Numbered from the stretch's first letter, positions 53,446-62,826 are shown. The stretch is DNA of 64,000 nt from Collinsella aerofaciens (GCF_015553355.1 NZ_JADNGN010000004.1:1-64000), one strand, 5' to 3'. Notes: generated by a model not told the origin, from the sequence alone. Made by a program: numbers and translations.

Positions 53446-54168
53446 TTGTCCGACATCCGATATAAACGCGTGCTTCTTAAGCTTTCCGGCGAAGCACTCA
53501 TGGGCGACGGCCAATATGGCATCGACCCCAAGGTTACCGACCATCTTGCCAAGCAGGTCAAGGAGCTGCTCGTCGTTGGCCATGAGGTCGGCGTCGTTGT
53601 CGGCGGCGGTAATATTTTCCGCGGCATGGCCGGCGCTGCCGGTGGCATGGAGCGTGCTCAGGCCGACTACATGGGCATGCTGGCAACCGTTATGAACGCG
53701 CTCGCCCTGCAGGATGCCTTCGAGCACAACGATGTTCCCTGCCGCGTTATGAGCGCTATCCAGATGAACGAGATCTGCGAGCCCTATATTCGCCGTCGCG
53801 CCATCAACCACCTTTCCAAGGGCAACGTTGTTATTTTTGCCGCCGGTTCGGGCAATCCGTACTTTACGACCGACACCGCCGCGGCTCTTCGTGCGTGCGA
53901 GATCGGCGCCGAGATTCTGATTAAAGCCACCAAGGTTGACGGCATCTACGACAAGGATCCCGTCAAGTGCGCCGATGCCGTCCGTTTTGACAAGATTACC
54001 TATCACGAGGTTCTCGTCCGCGGTCTGCAGGTTATGGATTCCACGGCTACGGCACTGTGCCAGGATAACCGTATGCCGATTTTGGTCCTCAACATCGATG
54101 GCGAGGACACCGTCAAGCGCGCGCTCGCGGGTGAGCCCGTCGGCACGCTCGTCTATCAGGAGGATTAA
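53446..54168 (+). CDS. pyrH: Uridylate kinase
   Basis: A 240-residue hexameric UMP kinase. [12 protein letters not shown] (from about 6) and [12 protein letters not shown] bind phosphate; [15 protein letters not shown] and [22 protein letters not shown] form the rest of the site. TTG 53446 follows AAAGGAGGA. TATCAT at 53411-53416 may be a -10 box, without a clear -35. It lies three bases before frr. Confidence 0.97.
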   Translation: MSDIRYKRVLLKLSGEALMGDGQYGIDPKVTDHLAKQVKELLVVGHEVGVVVGGGNIFRGMAGAAGGMERAQADYMGMLATVMNALALQDAFEHNDVPCRVMSAIQMNEICEPYIRRRAINHLSKGNVVIFAAGSGNPYFTTDTAAALRACEIGAEILIKATKVDGIYDKDPVKCADAVRFDKITYHEVLVRGLQVMDSTATALCQDNRMPILVLNIDGEDTVKRALAGEPVGTLVYQED

Positions 54169-54170
54169 GC

Positions 54171-54707
54171 ATGGCAGAGAACATCACCGCCCATATGGAC
54201 AAGTCGCTCGAGTCCCTCAAGCATAACTTCTCCAAGGTCCGTACCGGCCGCGCCAATGCCAACATTCTGTCCGACATCACCGTCGATTATTACGGTGTTC
54301 CCACGCCGGTCACGCAGGTTGCCGCCGTCAAGACCCCCGAGGCCCACATGCTGCTCATCGAGCCGTGGGACAAGGCACTCATCAATGCTATCGTCAAGGC
54401 CATCGGCGCTTCCGATCTGGGTATTACCCCCAACTCCGATGGCACCGTCGTTCGTCTTCCGTTCCCGGCTCCCACCGAGGAGCGCCGTCGCGAGCTCGTC
54501 AAGGAGTGCCGCGAGTACGCCGAGCAGGCCAAGGTGTCTATCCGTAACATCCGTCGCGACTTCAACAACAAGCTCGAGCGCGATGAGGAGCTCACCGAGG
54601 ACGATGTCCGTCGCGAGCAGGCCAAGGTCCAGAAGCACACCGATGAGTATGTCGCCAAGGTCGAGGAGCTTCTGAAGGAAAAAGAAGCCGAGGTCATGGA
54701 GATCTAA
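54171..54707 (+). CDS. frr: Ribosome recycling factor
   Basis: A 178-residue RRF. LESLKHNFSKVRTGRANANILSDITVDYYGVPTPVTQVA starts the fold, LVKECREYAEQAKVSIRNIRRDFNN is the long-helix signature. It splits post-termination ribosomes with EF-G. ATG 54171 is two bases after pyrH; the gene ends one base before uppS. Confidence 0.98.
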   Translation: MAENITAHMDKSLESLKHNFSKVRTGRANANILSDITVDYYGVPTPVTQVAAVKTPEAHMLLIEPWDKALINAIVKAIGASDLGITPNSDGTVVRLPFPAPTEERRRELVKECREYAEQAKVSIRNIRRDFNNKLERDEELTEDDVRREQAKVQKHTDEYVAKVEELLKEKEAEVMEI

Positions 54708-54708
54708 G

Positions 54709-55503
54709 GTGCAATACGACGAGCATAAACTGGTCGAGTACTTTGCCGACGCCCCTGCGGGCGTCGGTTTTTCCGACCTTGACCTCAATAACATTCCGCA
54801 CCATATCTCGTGCATCATGGACGGCAACGGTCGTTGGGCCACGTCGCGCGGTCTTGCACGCACTGAGGGCCACAAGGCGGGTATCGTCTCGCTGCGCGAG
54901 ATCATTACCGCCTGCGTGCGCCTGGGCGTCGACGTGCTTTCGGCCTATGCGTTTTCTACCGAAAACTGGAACCGCCCGCAGCATGAGGTCAACGTCTTGA
55001 TGCACCTGTTTGCCAAGACGTTCATCGACGAGTTGCCGCTTCTGAAGCGCGAAAACGTGCGCGTTGTCTTTTTGGGTGATATTTCCGCGCTGCCCAAGAA
55101 GACCCGCGACGTTTTTGAACGCGGTCTTGCCGAGTGCGCCGATCACACCGGTATGACGCTGGCGCTTGCCGTCAACTACGGCGCGCGTGCCGAGATTACC
55201 CGCGCTGTCCGTCAGATCGCACTCGACGTTGCCGCCGGTAAGATCGATCCTGCCGCAATTGATGACGACATGGTGGCTTCCCACCTCTATACCGCCGGTC
55301 TTCCCGATCCTGAGCTTGTGATTCGCACCTCTGGTGAGCTGCGCCTTTCGAACTATCTGCTGTGGCAGGTAGCTTATTCCGAGTTCTACGTCACCGATAC
55401 CTATTGGCCCGACTTTGATCGTTGGGGCCTTGTCGACGCCATTTTGGCCTATCAGGGCCGTGACCGTAGGTTTGGTGGACTGAGCAAGACCGAGGAGGCT
55501 TAA
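54709..55503 (+). CDS. uppS: Isoprenyl transferase (undecaprenyl diphosphate synthase)
   Basis: A 264-residue cis-prenyltransferase that makes the C55 carrier for wall and glycan synthesis. ISCIMDGNGRWATSRGLARTEGHKAG has the catalytic Asp in DGNGRWA; YAFSTENWNRP and RTSGELRLSNYLLWQ(V/A)YSE are conserved. About 25 residues precede the core. GTG 54709 has a poor ribosome binding site and may depend on coupling to frr. Confidence 0.95.
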   Translation: MQYDEHKLVEYFADAPAGVGFSDLDLNNIPHHISCIMDGNGRWATSRGLARTEGHKAGIVSLREIITACVRLGVDVLSAYAFSTENWNRPQHEVNVLMHLFAKTFIDELPLLKRENVRVVFLGDISALPKKTRDVFERGLAECADHTGMTLALAVNYGARAEITRAVRQIALDVAAGKIDPAAIDDDMVASHLYTAGLPDPELVIRTSGELRLSNYLLWQVAYSEFYVTDTYWPDFDRWGLVDAILAYQGRDRRFGGLSKTEEA

Positions 55504-55505
55504 TC

Positions 55506-56405
55506 GTGTCCGATCGTCCCAAGGCATCTGCTCCCAAGACGCCTGCGCGTAAAGCTGCCACTGCGGGAGCGCCTGCAGCGAAGAGCGGTTCCGGTTCGTG
55601 GCTGGCGGGCTTTATTACCCGTGCCGCCGCCGGTATCGTCTACGCCGTTGTCTTTATCCTGTGCCTGGTTTTGGGTATCGTGCCCACGGCCATCTTTGTT
55701 TCCGTCATGAGCGGTCTGTGCTGCTATGAGTTTTTCCGTATGACAAGGCTCGATGGCAAGATGGCTAACGAGCGCATGGGTATCGCTGCCGCCGTGCTCT
55801 TTCCGCTGTCGGCGTTGGGCGATTCGATGCTGCTGAATGCCCTGCTTTTTGCCCTGATGCTCGCTGTGGGCATTTGGTATGTCTGGTCGCCGCGTACCCG
55901 CATATCCGATGTTGCCGTGACACTCATGGGTCCCATCTACACCGGTTTTATGCTGTCGGCTATCGTGCTGCTGCGCGATGCCGTGCCCGGTTTTGCCGGC
56001 GCCCTGCTTTCGGTGGGTGTTTGCGCGTCTCTCTGGGTCTCCGATTCGTTTGCCTATATCGTGGGTAGCCGTATCGGCAAACACAAGATGGTTCCCAAGA
56101 TCTCTCCCAAAAAGAGCTGGGAGGGGTTTGTTGGCGGCATCCTGGGCTCGGTTTTGATTTGGCTCATCCTGTGGGCGACGCATTTCTTCAAGCTCAGCCT
56201 GCCCTATGCGCTGCTGTGCGGCGTGGTCGTGTCCATTCTGGGCGTTATCGGCGACCTTATCGAGTCGCGCATCAAGCGCGGTGTGGGCGTCAAGGATTCC
56301 GGCAACCTTATCCCGGGCCACGGCGGCATGCTCGATCGTAGCGATTCGCTTATCTTCGGCTGCATCACCGCGCAGCTGATGCTGATGATCGGAGGCGTGC
56401 TGTAA
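55506..56405 (+). CDS. cdsA: Phosphatidate cytidylyltransferase
   Basis: A 299-residue CDP-diacylglycerol synthase with about eight membrane helices after a 35-residue Lys/Ala/Pro head. SDSFAYIVGSRIGKHKMVPKISPKKSWEGFVGG and KRGVGVKDSGNLIPGHGGMLDRSDSLIF form the catalytic signature. It supplies phospholipid synthesis. GTG 55506 is two bases after uppS; the TAA overlaps the dxr ATG by one base. Confidence 0.96.
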   Translation: MSDRPKASAPKTPARKAATAGAPAAKSGSGSWLAGFITRAAAGIVYAVVFILCLVLGIVPTAIFVSVMSGLCCYEFFRMTRLDGKMANERMGIAAAVLFPLSALGDSMLLNALLFALMLAVGIWYVWSPRTRISDVAVTLMGPIYTGFMLSAIVLLRDAVPGFAGALLSVGVCASLWVSDSFAYIVGSRIGKHKMVPKISPKKSWEGFVGGILGSVLIWLILWATHFFKLSLPYALLCGVVVSILGVIGDLIESRIKRGVGVKDSGNLIPGHGGMLDRSDSLIFGCITAQLMLMIGGVL

Positions 56406-57592
56406 TGTCATTCCAGACGACGTATGGCCCCGATGGACGCCTCCGTGTTGCCATCCTGGGTTGTACCGGCTCCATCGGCACCCAGGCGCTTGATGTGTGC
56501 CGCCAGCATGCCGATCGCCTGCAGGTGACGGCGCTGTCCGTTAACTCCAGCACCTCCGAGCTTGTTGCCGCTGCCCGCGAGTTCTCGGTTCCGGCGGTTG
56601 CCGTGGCCGATGTCGCTCATGGCGATGACGCCGTGCTGCAGGAGTTGCCCGAGGGAACGAAGCTTGGCCTTGGCGCGCAGGCGGTTTGCGAGCTCGCGCG
56701 TCGCGACGATGTCGACTGCGTACTCGTCGCTATTGTGGGTGCCGCCGGTCTCGAGGCGAGCCATGCGGCCTTGACCTCAAATAAGCGCCTTGCCCTTGCC
56801 AACAAGGAGTCCCTCGTCGTCGGTGGCGACTTGCTTATGCCGTTGGCGCAACCGGGCCAGCTTATTCCAGTCGACTCTGAGCACTCCGCCATCTTCCAGT
56901 GCTATCTGGGGGAGAACCCACGCGAGGCTCATCGTATTTGGCTCACCTGCTCGGGCGGTCCGTTTTTTGGCCGCACGCGCGACGAGCTCGACCGCGTGAC
57001 GCGTGCCGATGCCCTCGCACACCCCACGTGGGCCATGGGCGCCAAGATCACCATCGACTCCGCCACCCTCATGAACAAGGGCCTGGAGCGCATTGAGGCC
57101 ATGCATCTGTTTAACTGCGACCTCGATTTCATTAACGTGGTCGTGCAGCGTCAGTCCAAGATTCACTCTATGGTCGAGTTCTCCGACGGCTCCGTGATGG
57201 CGCATCTCGGTGCTTCCGACATGCGTATTCCCATCCAGTTCGCGTTCTCGTATCCCGAGCGTTGGGATACTCCGGCGCCTCGTATCGATTTTCGCGAGTT
57301 GGGGCAGCTCACGTTTGATGCTGCCGACATGGATACCTTCCGCTGTCTGGCACTGGCCGAGCGTGCCGGCAAGACGGGTGGCACCATGCCGTGCGTGCTC
57401 AATGCCGCCAACGAGGTCGCCGTCGATGCCTTCCTGCGCGATGGCTGCAGCTTTACCGATATCGATCGCATTGTGGAATCCTGCATGGATGCCCACGATG
57501 TGCAGGCGGTCGATTCGTTTGAGCAACTTCACGATATCGATGCGTGGGCGCGTGAAAAAGCTGCGCAGGTGCTCGCCGCAACCCGTTCCTAA
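56405..57592 (+). CDS. dxr: 1-deoxy-D-xylulose 5-phosphate reductoisomerase
   Basis: A 395-residue DXR, second step of the MEP isoprenoid pathway. LGCTGSIGTQALDV binds NADPH, NKESLVVGG and DSEHSAIFQC hold metal and substrate ligands, and ATLMNKGLERIEAMHLF follows. The start overlaps cdsA by one base. With ispG two genes later, this cluster supplies precursors for uppS. Confidence 0.97.
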   Translation: MSFQTTYGPDGRLRVAILGCTGSIGTQALDVCRQHADRLQVTALSVNSSTSELVAAAREFSVPAVAVADVAHGDDAVLQELPEGTKLGLGAQAVCELARRDDVDCVLVAIVGAAGLEASHAALTSNKRLALANKESLVVGGDLLMPLAQPGQLIPVDSEHSAIFQCYLGENPREAHRIWLTCSGGPFFGRTRDELDRVTRADALAHPTWAMGAKITIDSATLMNKGLERIEAMHLFNCDLDFINVVVQRQSKIHSMVEFSDGSVMAHLGASDMRIPIQFAFSYPERWDTPAPRIDFRELGQLTFDAADMDTFRCLALAERAGKTGGTMPCVLNAANEVAVDAFLRDGCSFTDIDRIVESCMDAHDVQAVDSFEQLHDIDAWAREKAAQVLAATRS

Positions 57593-57616
57593 CCATAAGG
57601 ATTGCTTTTTCGTTTT

Positions 57617-58978
57617 ATGGATACTGTTCTGAGCGTTCTCTCATCGGTCTTTTGGGGCCTGCTGATGCTTTCCGTCCTCGTGTTTTTGCACGAGGGCGGC
57701 CACTTTTTGGCGGCGCGTGCCTGCGGCGTCCGTGTGACCGAGTTCTTTTTGGGCCTGCCGTGCCGCTTTGACATCCATTACACGTCGCGTCGCATTGGAA
57801 CCAAGTTTGGCGTGACCCCGCTGCTGTTGGGTGGCTACGCTGCCATTTGCGGTATGGATCCGACCGACGTCTCGTGTGCCGACCGCGTGCTCGCGGCTAT
57901 CTATCGTCATGGTCGCGTGACCGTGGCCGACCTTGCTGTCGAGCTCGAGCTATCCGAGGAGGTTGTGCTCGAGGCATGCGCCTTGCTCTTGGGTTGGGGC
58001 TCTATCGCGCCTTGGTATGAGGAAGGGGAGAAGCCCTCGCCGAGCTACTATCCCACCAAGTATCAGACGCTGCCGCGAGACGCGGCGGGTTTCACCACCT
58101 TTGACGGCCGCCGTTTCGATCGAGAGCATGCGACTACCGAGGGCGATGTGTGGGAGCTGCCGTGCGGCGAAGCCGAGTTCCTTGCGCAAGAGCGTTCGCA
58201 TACCTATCTGGGCCAGGGTTTTCTCAAGCGCGCCTTTATGCTGCTCGCGGGCATTCTCGTCAATATCCTGACGGGCTTTTTGCTGCTTATGAGCATCTAT
58301 TCTATTGCGGGTGTCACCGTGCCGATGGATACCAACGTGATCGGTCAGGTTGACGAGGGGTCTATTGCCGCCAAGGCGGGTATCGAGGGCGGCGACGCGA
58401 TCCTTTCGGTTGACGGAGTATCGTGCTCTACCTGGATGGACGTTTACGATGCCATCGGCAAGGCCGCCGGTAAGGACGATATCGCCATTGAGTATGAGCG
58501 CGACGGCAAGCAGCATTCGACCTCGGTTGCGCTCAAAGAGGACGAGCGCCTAGGTGTGTATGCCTCTACGCAGGTGGTCCGTTTAGACCCCATCACGTCG
58601 GCTCGCCTTTCGTTCTCCTATGTCGTGCAGACAGCGGAGGGCGTGATGCGCCTGCTCCAGCCGCAGCATACGATGGAGATTCTCGATCAGTCTTCTTCGA
58701 TTGTGGGCATTAGCGTTATGTCCTCACAGGCTGCTGCTGCCGGCCCTGCCACGTTCCTTTCGTTTGCCGCCCTCATTTCGTTCTCGCTTGGCTTTATGAA
58801 CCTGCTGCCCATCCCACCACTCGATGGCGGCAAGCTGGTCATCGAGATCATTCAAAAGATTGCTGGCCGCGAGCTTCCGCTCAAGGTCCAGACGATTGTG
58901 AGCTATGTGGGCATCGCGCTCTTTGCGCTGCTGTTTGTCTATATGCTTCGTTCCGACGTCCTTCGATTTATCCTGTAG
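57617..58978 (+). CDS. rseP: Site-2 protease RseP with an inserted winged-helix-like domain
   Basis: A 453-residue intramembrane zinc protease. HEGGH (25-29) in the first helix is HExxH; NLLPIPPLDGG (395-405) holds the third zinc ligand. One PDZ domain lies at about 235-310 (VDEGSIAAKAGIEGGDAILSVDG). Between LLLGGYAAICGMDP and the second helix (FLKRAFMLLAGILVNILTG) stand about 120 extra residues. Residues 87-132 look like a winged helix (VLAAIYRHGRVTVADLAVEL, then SEEVVLEACALLLGWGSI), followed by a Tyr/Pro-rich part. In E. coli RseP this loop is on the cytoplasmic side and is much shorter. ATG 57617 is used; TTG 57602 is closer to AAGGA and would add five residues. Flanked by dxr and ispG as usual. 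Confidence 0.92.
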   Translation: MDTVLSVLSSVFWGLLMLSVLVFLHEGGHFLAARACGVRVTEFFLGLPCRFDIHYTSRRIGTKFGVTPLLLGGYAAICGMDPTDVSCADRVLAAIYRHGRVTVADLAVELELSEEVVLEACALLLGWGSIAPWYEEGEKPSPSYYPTKYQTLPRDAAGFTTFDGRRFDREHATTEGDVWELPCGEAEFLAQERSHTYLGQGFLKRAFMLLAGILVNILTGFLLLMSIYSIAGVTVPMDTNVIGQVDEGSIAAKAGIEGGDAILSVDGVSCSTWMDVYDAIGKAAGKDDIAIEYERDGKQHSTSVALKEDERLGVYASTQVVRLDPITSARLSFSYVVQTAEGVMRLLQPQHTMEILDQSSSIVGISVMSSQAAAAGPATFLSFAALISFSLGFMNLLPIPPLDGGKLVIEIIQKIAGRELPLKVQTIVSYVGIALFALLFVYMLRSDVLRFIL

Positions 58979-58991
58979 GGGAGTGTTTGGA

Positions 58992-60074
58992 TTGTCTTTA
59001 TCCCATCCTTTGCCTCGCGAGTTGACGCGCCCCGTGCATGTGGGCGGTGTGCAGATCGGTGGCGGTGCGCCGGTGGTGGTCCAATCCATGACCTGCACCG
59101 ATACCGCTGACGCCCAGGCAACGCTTGCGCAAGTGTGCGCGTTGGCGCAGGCTGGCTGCGATATCGTGCGTGTGAGCGTGCCCACCGAGGCCGCGCTTGA
59201 GGGTTTCCGCACCATCTGTGCCGAGTCTCCGGTGCCGATCGTCGCCGATATTCACTTTAACCATAAGCTCGCCATCGGCGCCGTCGAGGCTGGTGCCGCC
59301 AAGCTTCGCATCAATCCCGGCAATATCGGCGATTGGGCTAAGGTCGATGCCGTGATCGATGCCGCGGGCGCCGCTGGGTGCGCGATTCGTATCGGCGTCA
59401 ATGCCGGTTCGCTCGAGCAGGATATCGCCGAGCGCGACGACCTCACGCAGCCCGAAAAGCTCGTTATGTCGAGCGAGCGCTTCGTCAAGCACTTTGAGGA
59501 CCGCGGTTTTACGAACATTGTGCTTTCGGCCAAGGCCCATAGCGTGCAAACGACGCTTGATACCTATCGAGCCCTGTCGCGTGAGATTCCCCACGTTCCG
59601 CTTCACCTGGGCGTGACGGAGGCGGGGACCAAGCTCCAGGGCACCATCAAGAGCTCTGTAGGCTTGGGTATCTTGCTTTCCGAAGGCATTGGCGACACCA
59701 TGCGTGTGTCGCTCACAGCCGATCCGGTTGAGGAGCCGCCGGTTGCCTGGGGTATTCTGCAGTCGTTGGGCCTGCGTCGCCGTGGCCCCGAGATTGTCTC
59801 GTGCCCCACATGCGCCCGCTGCCAGGTTAACCTTATTCCCATTGCCGAGGAGGTTACCGAGCGGCTTAAGAACTACTCCGCTCCGCTTTCGATCGCTGTG
59901 ATGGGATGTGCCGTTAATGGTCCCGGCGAGGCTTCTGATGCCGATCTGGGCGTTGCTTGCGGACGTGGTCAGGCCTTGCTCTTTTCGCATGGCCAGATCA
60001 TTGGTAAAGTAGCTGAGGACCAAATTGTCGACGCGCTTATGGCCGAGGTCGACAAGCTTATTGAGGAGAAATAA
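58992..60074 (+). CDS. ispG: 4-hydroxy-3-methylbut-2-en-1-yl diphosphate synthase
   Basis: A 360-residue iron-sulfur enzyme, sixth step of the MEP pathway. VVVQSMTCTDTADAQATLAQV begins the barrel, ADIHFNHKLA and LRINPGNIG are conserved, and cysteines in SCPTCARCQVNL with CAVNGPGEASDADLGVA hold the 4Fe-4S cluster. TTG 58992 is chosen because AGGGGAG lies eight bases upstream; an earlier in-frame start at 58905 would lie within rseP. Confidence 0.96.
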   Translation: MSLSHPLPRELTRPVHVGGVQIGGGAPVVVQSMTCTDTADAQATLAQVCALAQAGCDIVRVSVPTEAALEGFRTICAESPVPIVADIHFNHKLAIGAVEAGAAKLRINPGNIGDWAKVDAVIDAAGAAGCAIRIGVNAGSLEQDIAERDDLTQPEKLVMSSERFVKHFEDRGFTNIVLSAKAHSVQTTLDTYRALSREIPHVPLHLGVTEAGTKLQGTIKSSVGLGILLSEGIGDTMRVSLTADPVEEPPVAWGILQSLGLRRRGPEIVSCPTCARCQVNLIPIAEEVTERLKNYSAPLSIAVMGCAVNGPGEASDADLGVACGRGQALLFSHGQIIGKVAEDQIVDALMAEVDKLIEEK

Positions 60075-61796
60075 ATGACCCGAGCAATGTATATGTCTAA
60101 GCTTTATGCGCCGACGCTTAAAGAGGATCCGGCGGACGCTGAGCTCGCCAGCCACCGTCTGCTGCTCCGTGCCGGCATGATCCGCAAGGAGGCCGCCGGT
60201 CTCTATTCCTACCTGCCGCTTGCTTGGCGCTCGATTCGCAAGATCGAGAACATCGTGCGCGACGAGATGGACGCCGCCGGCGCCCAGGAGCTTATGATGC
60301 CTATCATGGTCGATGCCGAGTTGTGGCGTGAGTCCGGCCGCATCGACGCCTATGGCAAGGAGCTTGTGCGCTTTGACGACCGTCACGGTCGCGAGTTCGT
60401 CCTGGGCCCCACGCACGAGGAGACCGTCACGGCCCTGGTGCGCAATGAGCTGCGCTCCTACAAGCAGCTACCCGTTAACCTCTACCACATCCAGGATAAG
60501 TTCCGCGACGAGTTTCGCCCCCGCTTTGGCCTGATGCGCGGTCGCGAGTTCATCATGAAGGACGCCTACAGCTTCTCCGCCACGCAGGAGAGCCTGCAGG
60601 AGGAGTATGACAAGATGAAGCAGGCCTACGCTAACATCTGCGAGCGCTGCTATATCAAGGCCCTGCCCGTTGTTGCCGACTCCGGTGAGATCGGTGGCGA
60701 TACCTCCGTCGAGTACATGGCTTTGGCCGACGCCGGCGAGGCTTCGCTCGTCTACTGCGACGATTGCGGCTTTGCTGCCGATGACGAGGCGGCAAGCACC
60801 AAGGTCGTCGTGACCGAGGGTCCTGGTGACGGTACGCTCACCAAGGTTGAGACTCCGGGCATGGGCACCATTGAGGCTGTTGCTAAGTTCTTTGGGTTCC
60901 CCGAGAACGGCACGCGCAAGTCGCTGGCACTCATCGACGCCGAGGGCAAGCCGGTCGTGGCCATTGTTCCGGGCGATCACGAGCTCAACGATTGCAAGGC
61001 CGAACATGTCTTTGGCAAGGGCTATCGCATGATGACCGACGAGGAGCTTCAGGCGAACGGTCTGCACAAGGGCTTTATCGGACCGGTTAACCTGCCCGAG
61101 GGCATTCGTCTGGTGTGCGACGAGAGCCTGCGCGAGTCCAAGCAGTGGGCCTGCGGTGCCAACGAGGTCGATTATCACTTTACCGGTGCCTGCCCCGAGC
61201 GCGACTTTACCGTCGATGAGTGGGCCGACCTGGTAACCGTCGTTGCCGGCGACCCCTGCCCGCACTGCGGCAAGCCGCTCTCCGCTGCCCGCGGCATCGA
61301 GGTCTCTCAGGTCTTCCAGCTGGGCACCAAGTATTCCGAGGCCATGGGTGCCACCTTTATGGACGAGGACGGCAAGGAGAAGCCGCTCATCATGGGTTGC
61401 TACGGCGTTGGTGTGTCCCGCTCGCTTGCTGCCGTCGTGGAGCAGCACAACGACGAGCATGGCATCGTCTGGCCGGTCTCCGTTGCCCCGTACGAGGTCG
61501 CGGTGATTCCGCTCGATCCCAAGAAGGAGGAGTGCGCTACCGTCTGCGAGCAGATCGTTGATGGCCTGTGTGCCGAGGGCATCGAGGTCGTCGTCGACGA
61601 CCGCGACGAGCGTCCCGGCTTTAAGTTTGCCGACAACGACCTTATGGGCTTCCCGTATCAGGTGGTGCTCGGCAAGCGCGGCCTTAAGAATGGCACCATT
61701 GAGCTCAAGGACCGTGCCACGGGCGAGCGCGAGGATGTGGCGATCGACGAGATCGTCGCCAAGGTTGCCGAGCTTGTTAAGGCGGCCCGCCGTTAA
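60075..61796 (+). CDS. proS: Prolyl-tRNA synthetase (bacterial type)
   Basis: A 573-residue class II synthetase. RAGMIRKEAAGLYSYLPLAWR, FVLGPTHEETVTAL (motif 2 area) and FRDEFRPRFGLMRGREFIMKDAYSF are typical. The INS editing domain spans about 225-400 (PENGTRKSLALIDAEGKPVVAIVPGDHELN), followed by GCYGVGVSRSLAAVVEQ (motif 3) and the anticodon domain. ATG 60075 directly follows the ispG stop. It ends the gene cluster. Confidence 0.97.
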   Translation: MTRAMYMSKLYAPTLKEDPADAELASHRLLLRAGMIRKEAAGLYSYLPLAWRSIRKIENIVRDEMDAAGAQELMMPIMVDAELWRESGRIDAYGKELVRFDDRHGREFVLGPTHEETVTALVRNELRSYKQLPVNLYHIQDKFRDEFRPRFGLMRGREFIMKDAYSFSATQESLQEEYDKMKQAYANICERCYIKALPVVADSGEIGGDTSVEYMALADAGEASLVYCDDCGFAADDEAASTKVVVTEGPGDGTLTKVETPGMGTIEAVAKFFGFPENGTRKSLALIDAEGKPVVAIVPGDHELNDCKAEHVFGKGYRMMTDEELQANGLHKGFIGPVNLPEGIRLVCDESLRESKQWACGANEVDYHFTGACPERDFTVDEWADLVTVVAGDPCPHCGKPLSAARGIEVSQVFQLGTKYSEAMGATFMDEDGKEKPLIMGCYGVGVSRSLAAVVEQHNDEHGIVWPVSVAPYEVAVIPLDPKKEECATVCEQIVDGLCAEGIEVVVDDRDERPGFKFADNDLMGFPYQVVLGKRGLKNGTIELKDRATGEREDVAIDEIVAKVAELVKAARR

Positions 61797-61824
61797 TCGA
61801 CGATTGCGCTTGTAGTTCGATATG

Positions 61825-61878
61825 TGGGGCGGCCCCGCATTTCTCCAGATCGGGGAGATGCGGGGCCGTCCTATTATC
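61825..61878 (+). terminator. Long hairpin terminator after proS
   Basis: GGCCCCGCAT (61831-61840) pairs with ATGCGGGGCC (61858-61867); TTCTCC/GGGGAG inside and GTGGGGC with GTCCTA-type pairs outside extend it to about 22 pairs. TTATCTT follows. It ends the rpsB-proS region. Confidence 0.85.
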
Positions 61879-61895
61879 TTGTGGCATCCTTGATA

Positions 61896-61937
61896 TCAAA
61901 AAGAAAACCCCACAGCCCATATGAGCTGCAGGGTTTT
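61896..61937 (-). terminator. Intrinsic terminator of the phosphotransferase gene
   Basis: On the minus strand AAAACCC and GGGTTTT arms (61931-61937 with 61904-61910) enclose an inner CAGC/GCTG stem, followed by CTTTTTGATATC. It lies 36 bases after the stop of the minus-strand gene at 61974. Confidence 0.85.
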
Positions 61938-61973
61938 CCTTGTGCCTCCGATGCGAAATAAATCGCTCAGATA

Positions 61974-62738
61974 TTACTGATAATCGACGACGTCGATCCA
62001 GTTCTTCAGGAACTCATCGTTCACGTTGCGCTTACGAGCGAGCTCGGAAGCGGCGACGATGCTCGTCCACTGACGCACGACCTGCATGGGCATGTCGGCG
62101 CGGTCGCAGTAGAGCTCCAGGTAGGCCTCGGCCTGATCCTTGCTGTTGAGGGCGAAGAGCAGGTAGGTGGTGGCAACGTCGGCAGCAGGGGAGCCCTGGG
62201 TGGCGTGTGCCCAGTCGCACACATAGAGCTGGCCGTCGTCGCCGACGATGACGTTGGAGGGGTTGAAGTCGCCGTGGCAGACCTTGAACTCCTTGGTCAT
62301 GCCGTCCAGACGCTCCTGAAGGTTGTAGCGCGTGGTGGCATTGAGCTGATCAAGGCTGTCGATCATGCGAGCGAACTTGTCGCGCTGACGGTTGAGCAGC
62401 GGGGAGGTGTAGCCGTGGATCTCGATCTGGAGGTCGACGAACATCTCGAGGTACTCACCAAAGCGCTGGGGCTCGGCAGTCATCTTCTCGGCAAGGGTGG
62501 TGCCCGGAACCTTCTCGGTCACGAGCGCCCAGCCGTTGGCGTTCTCGAGCTGGGAAACCTCGAGAGCCTTGGGGCTGCGGATGCCGCACTCATTGATGCG
62601 GGCAAGATTCAAAGCCTCGTTGAACACGTCGGAGACAGGCTTGGTCTCGTTAAAGACCTTGACAATCTTGTCGCCCAGGTCGTAAACGACCTTGTTGCCA
62701 CGGCGGACGAGCTCGGTCTTGGAATCGGGTAGCAGCAT
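61974..62738 (-). CDS. Aminoglycoside phosphotransferase-fold small-molecule kinase
   Basis: A 254-residue protein kinase-like phosphotransferase (APH/choline kinase superfamily). VTEKVPGTTL is the hinge, KVCHGDFNPSNVIV (HGDxxxxN) the catalytic loop, and VCDWAHA the metal-binding Asp, so the site is intact. The substrate is unknown. Resistance to aminoglycosides is not indicated: the superfamily includes choline, homoserine, fructosamine and many other kinases, and this one lies downstream of adhE in the same direction. ATG 62738 has AAAGGATG upstream. A strong hairpin separates it from adhE. Confidence 0.85.
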   Translation of the reverse strand: MLLPDSKTELVRRGNKVVYDLGDKIVKVFNETKPVSDVFNEALNLARINECGIRSPKALEVSQLENANGWALVTEKVPGTTLAEKMTAEPQRFGEYLEMFVDLQIEIHGYTSPLLNRQRDKFARMIDSLDQLNATTRYNLQERLDGMTKEFKVCHGDFNPSNVIVGDDGQLYVCDWAHATQGSPAADVATTYLLFALNSKDQAEAYLELYCDRADMPMQVVRQWTSIVAASELARKRNVNDEFLKNWIDVVDYQ

Positions 62739-62770
62739 GGTTGCATCCTTTCAACGATGCGATAGAAGCG

Positions 62771-62809
62771 ACGGCGGGGGTGTGTGAAACACCCGTGCAC
62801 CCCCGCCGT
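62771..62809 (-). terminator. Hairpin between adhE and the phosphotransferase gene
   Basis: ACGGCGGGGGTG (62771-62782) is the exact reverse complement of CACCCCCGCCGT (62798-62809). On the minus strand it lies 17 bases after the adhE stop, followed by CGCTTCTATC, with no true T tract. It may end most adhE transcripts. Confidence 0.65.
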
Positions 62810-62826
62810 TAAAAACCGTGCTAAAA

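Noticed and set aside
61974-62738. Aminoglycoside resistance gene
   Set aside because: Only the general kinase fold is supported; no feature links it to a known resistance enzyme, and the context is metabolic.
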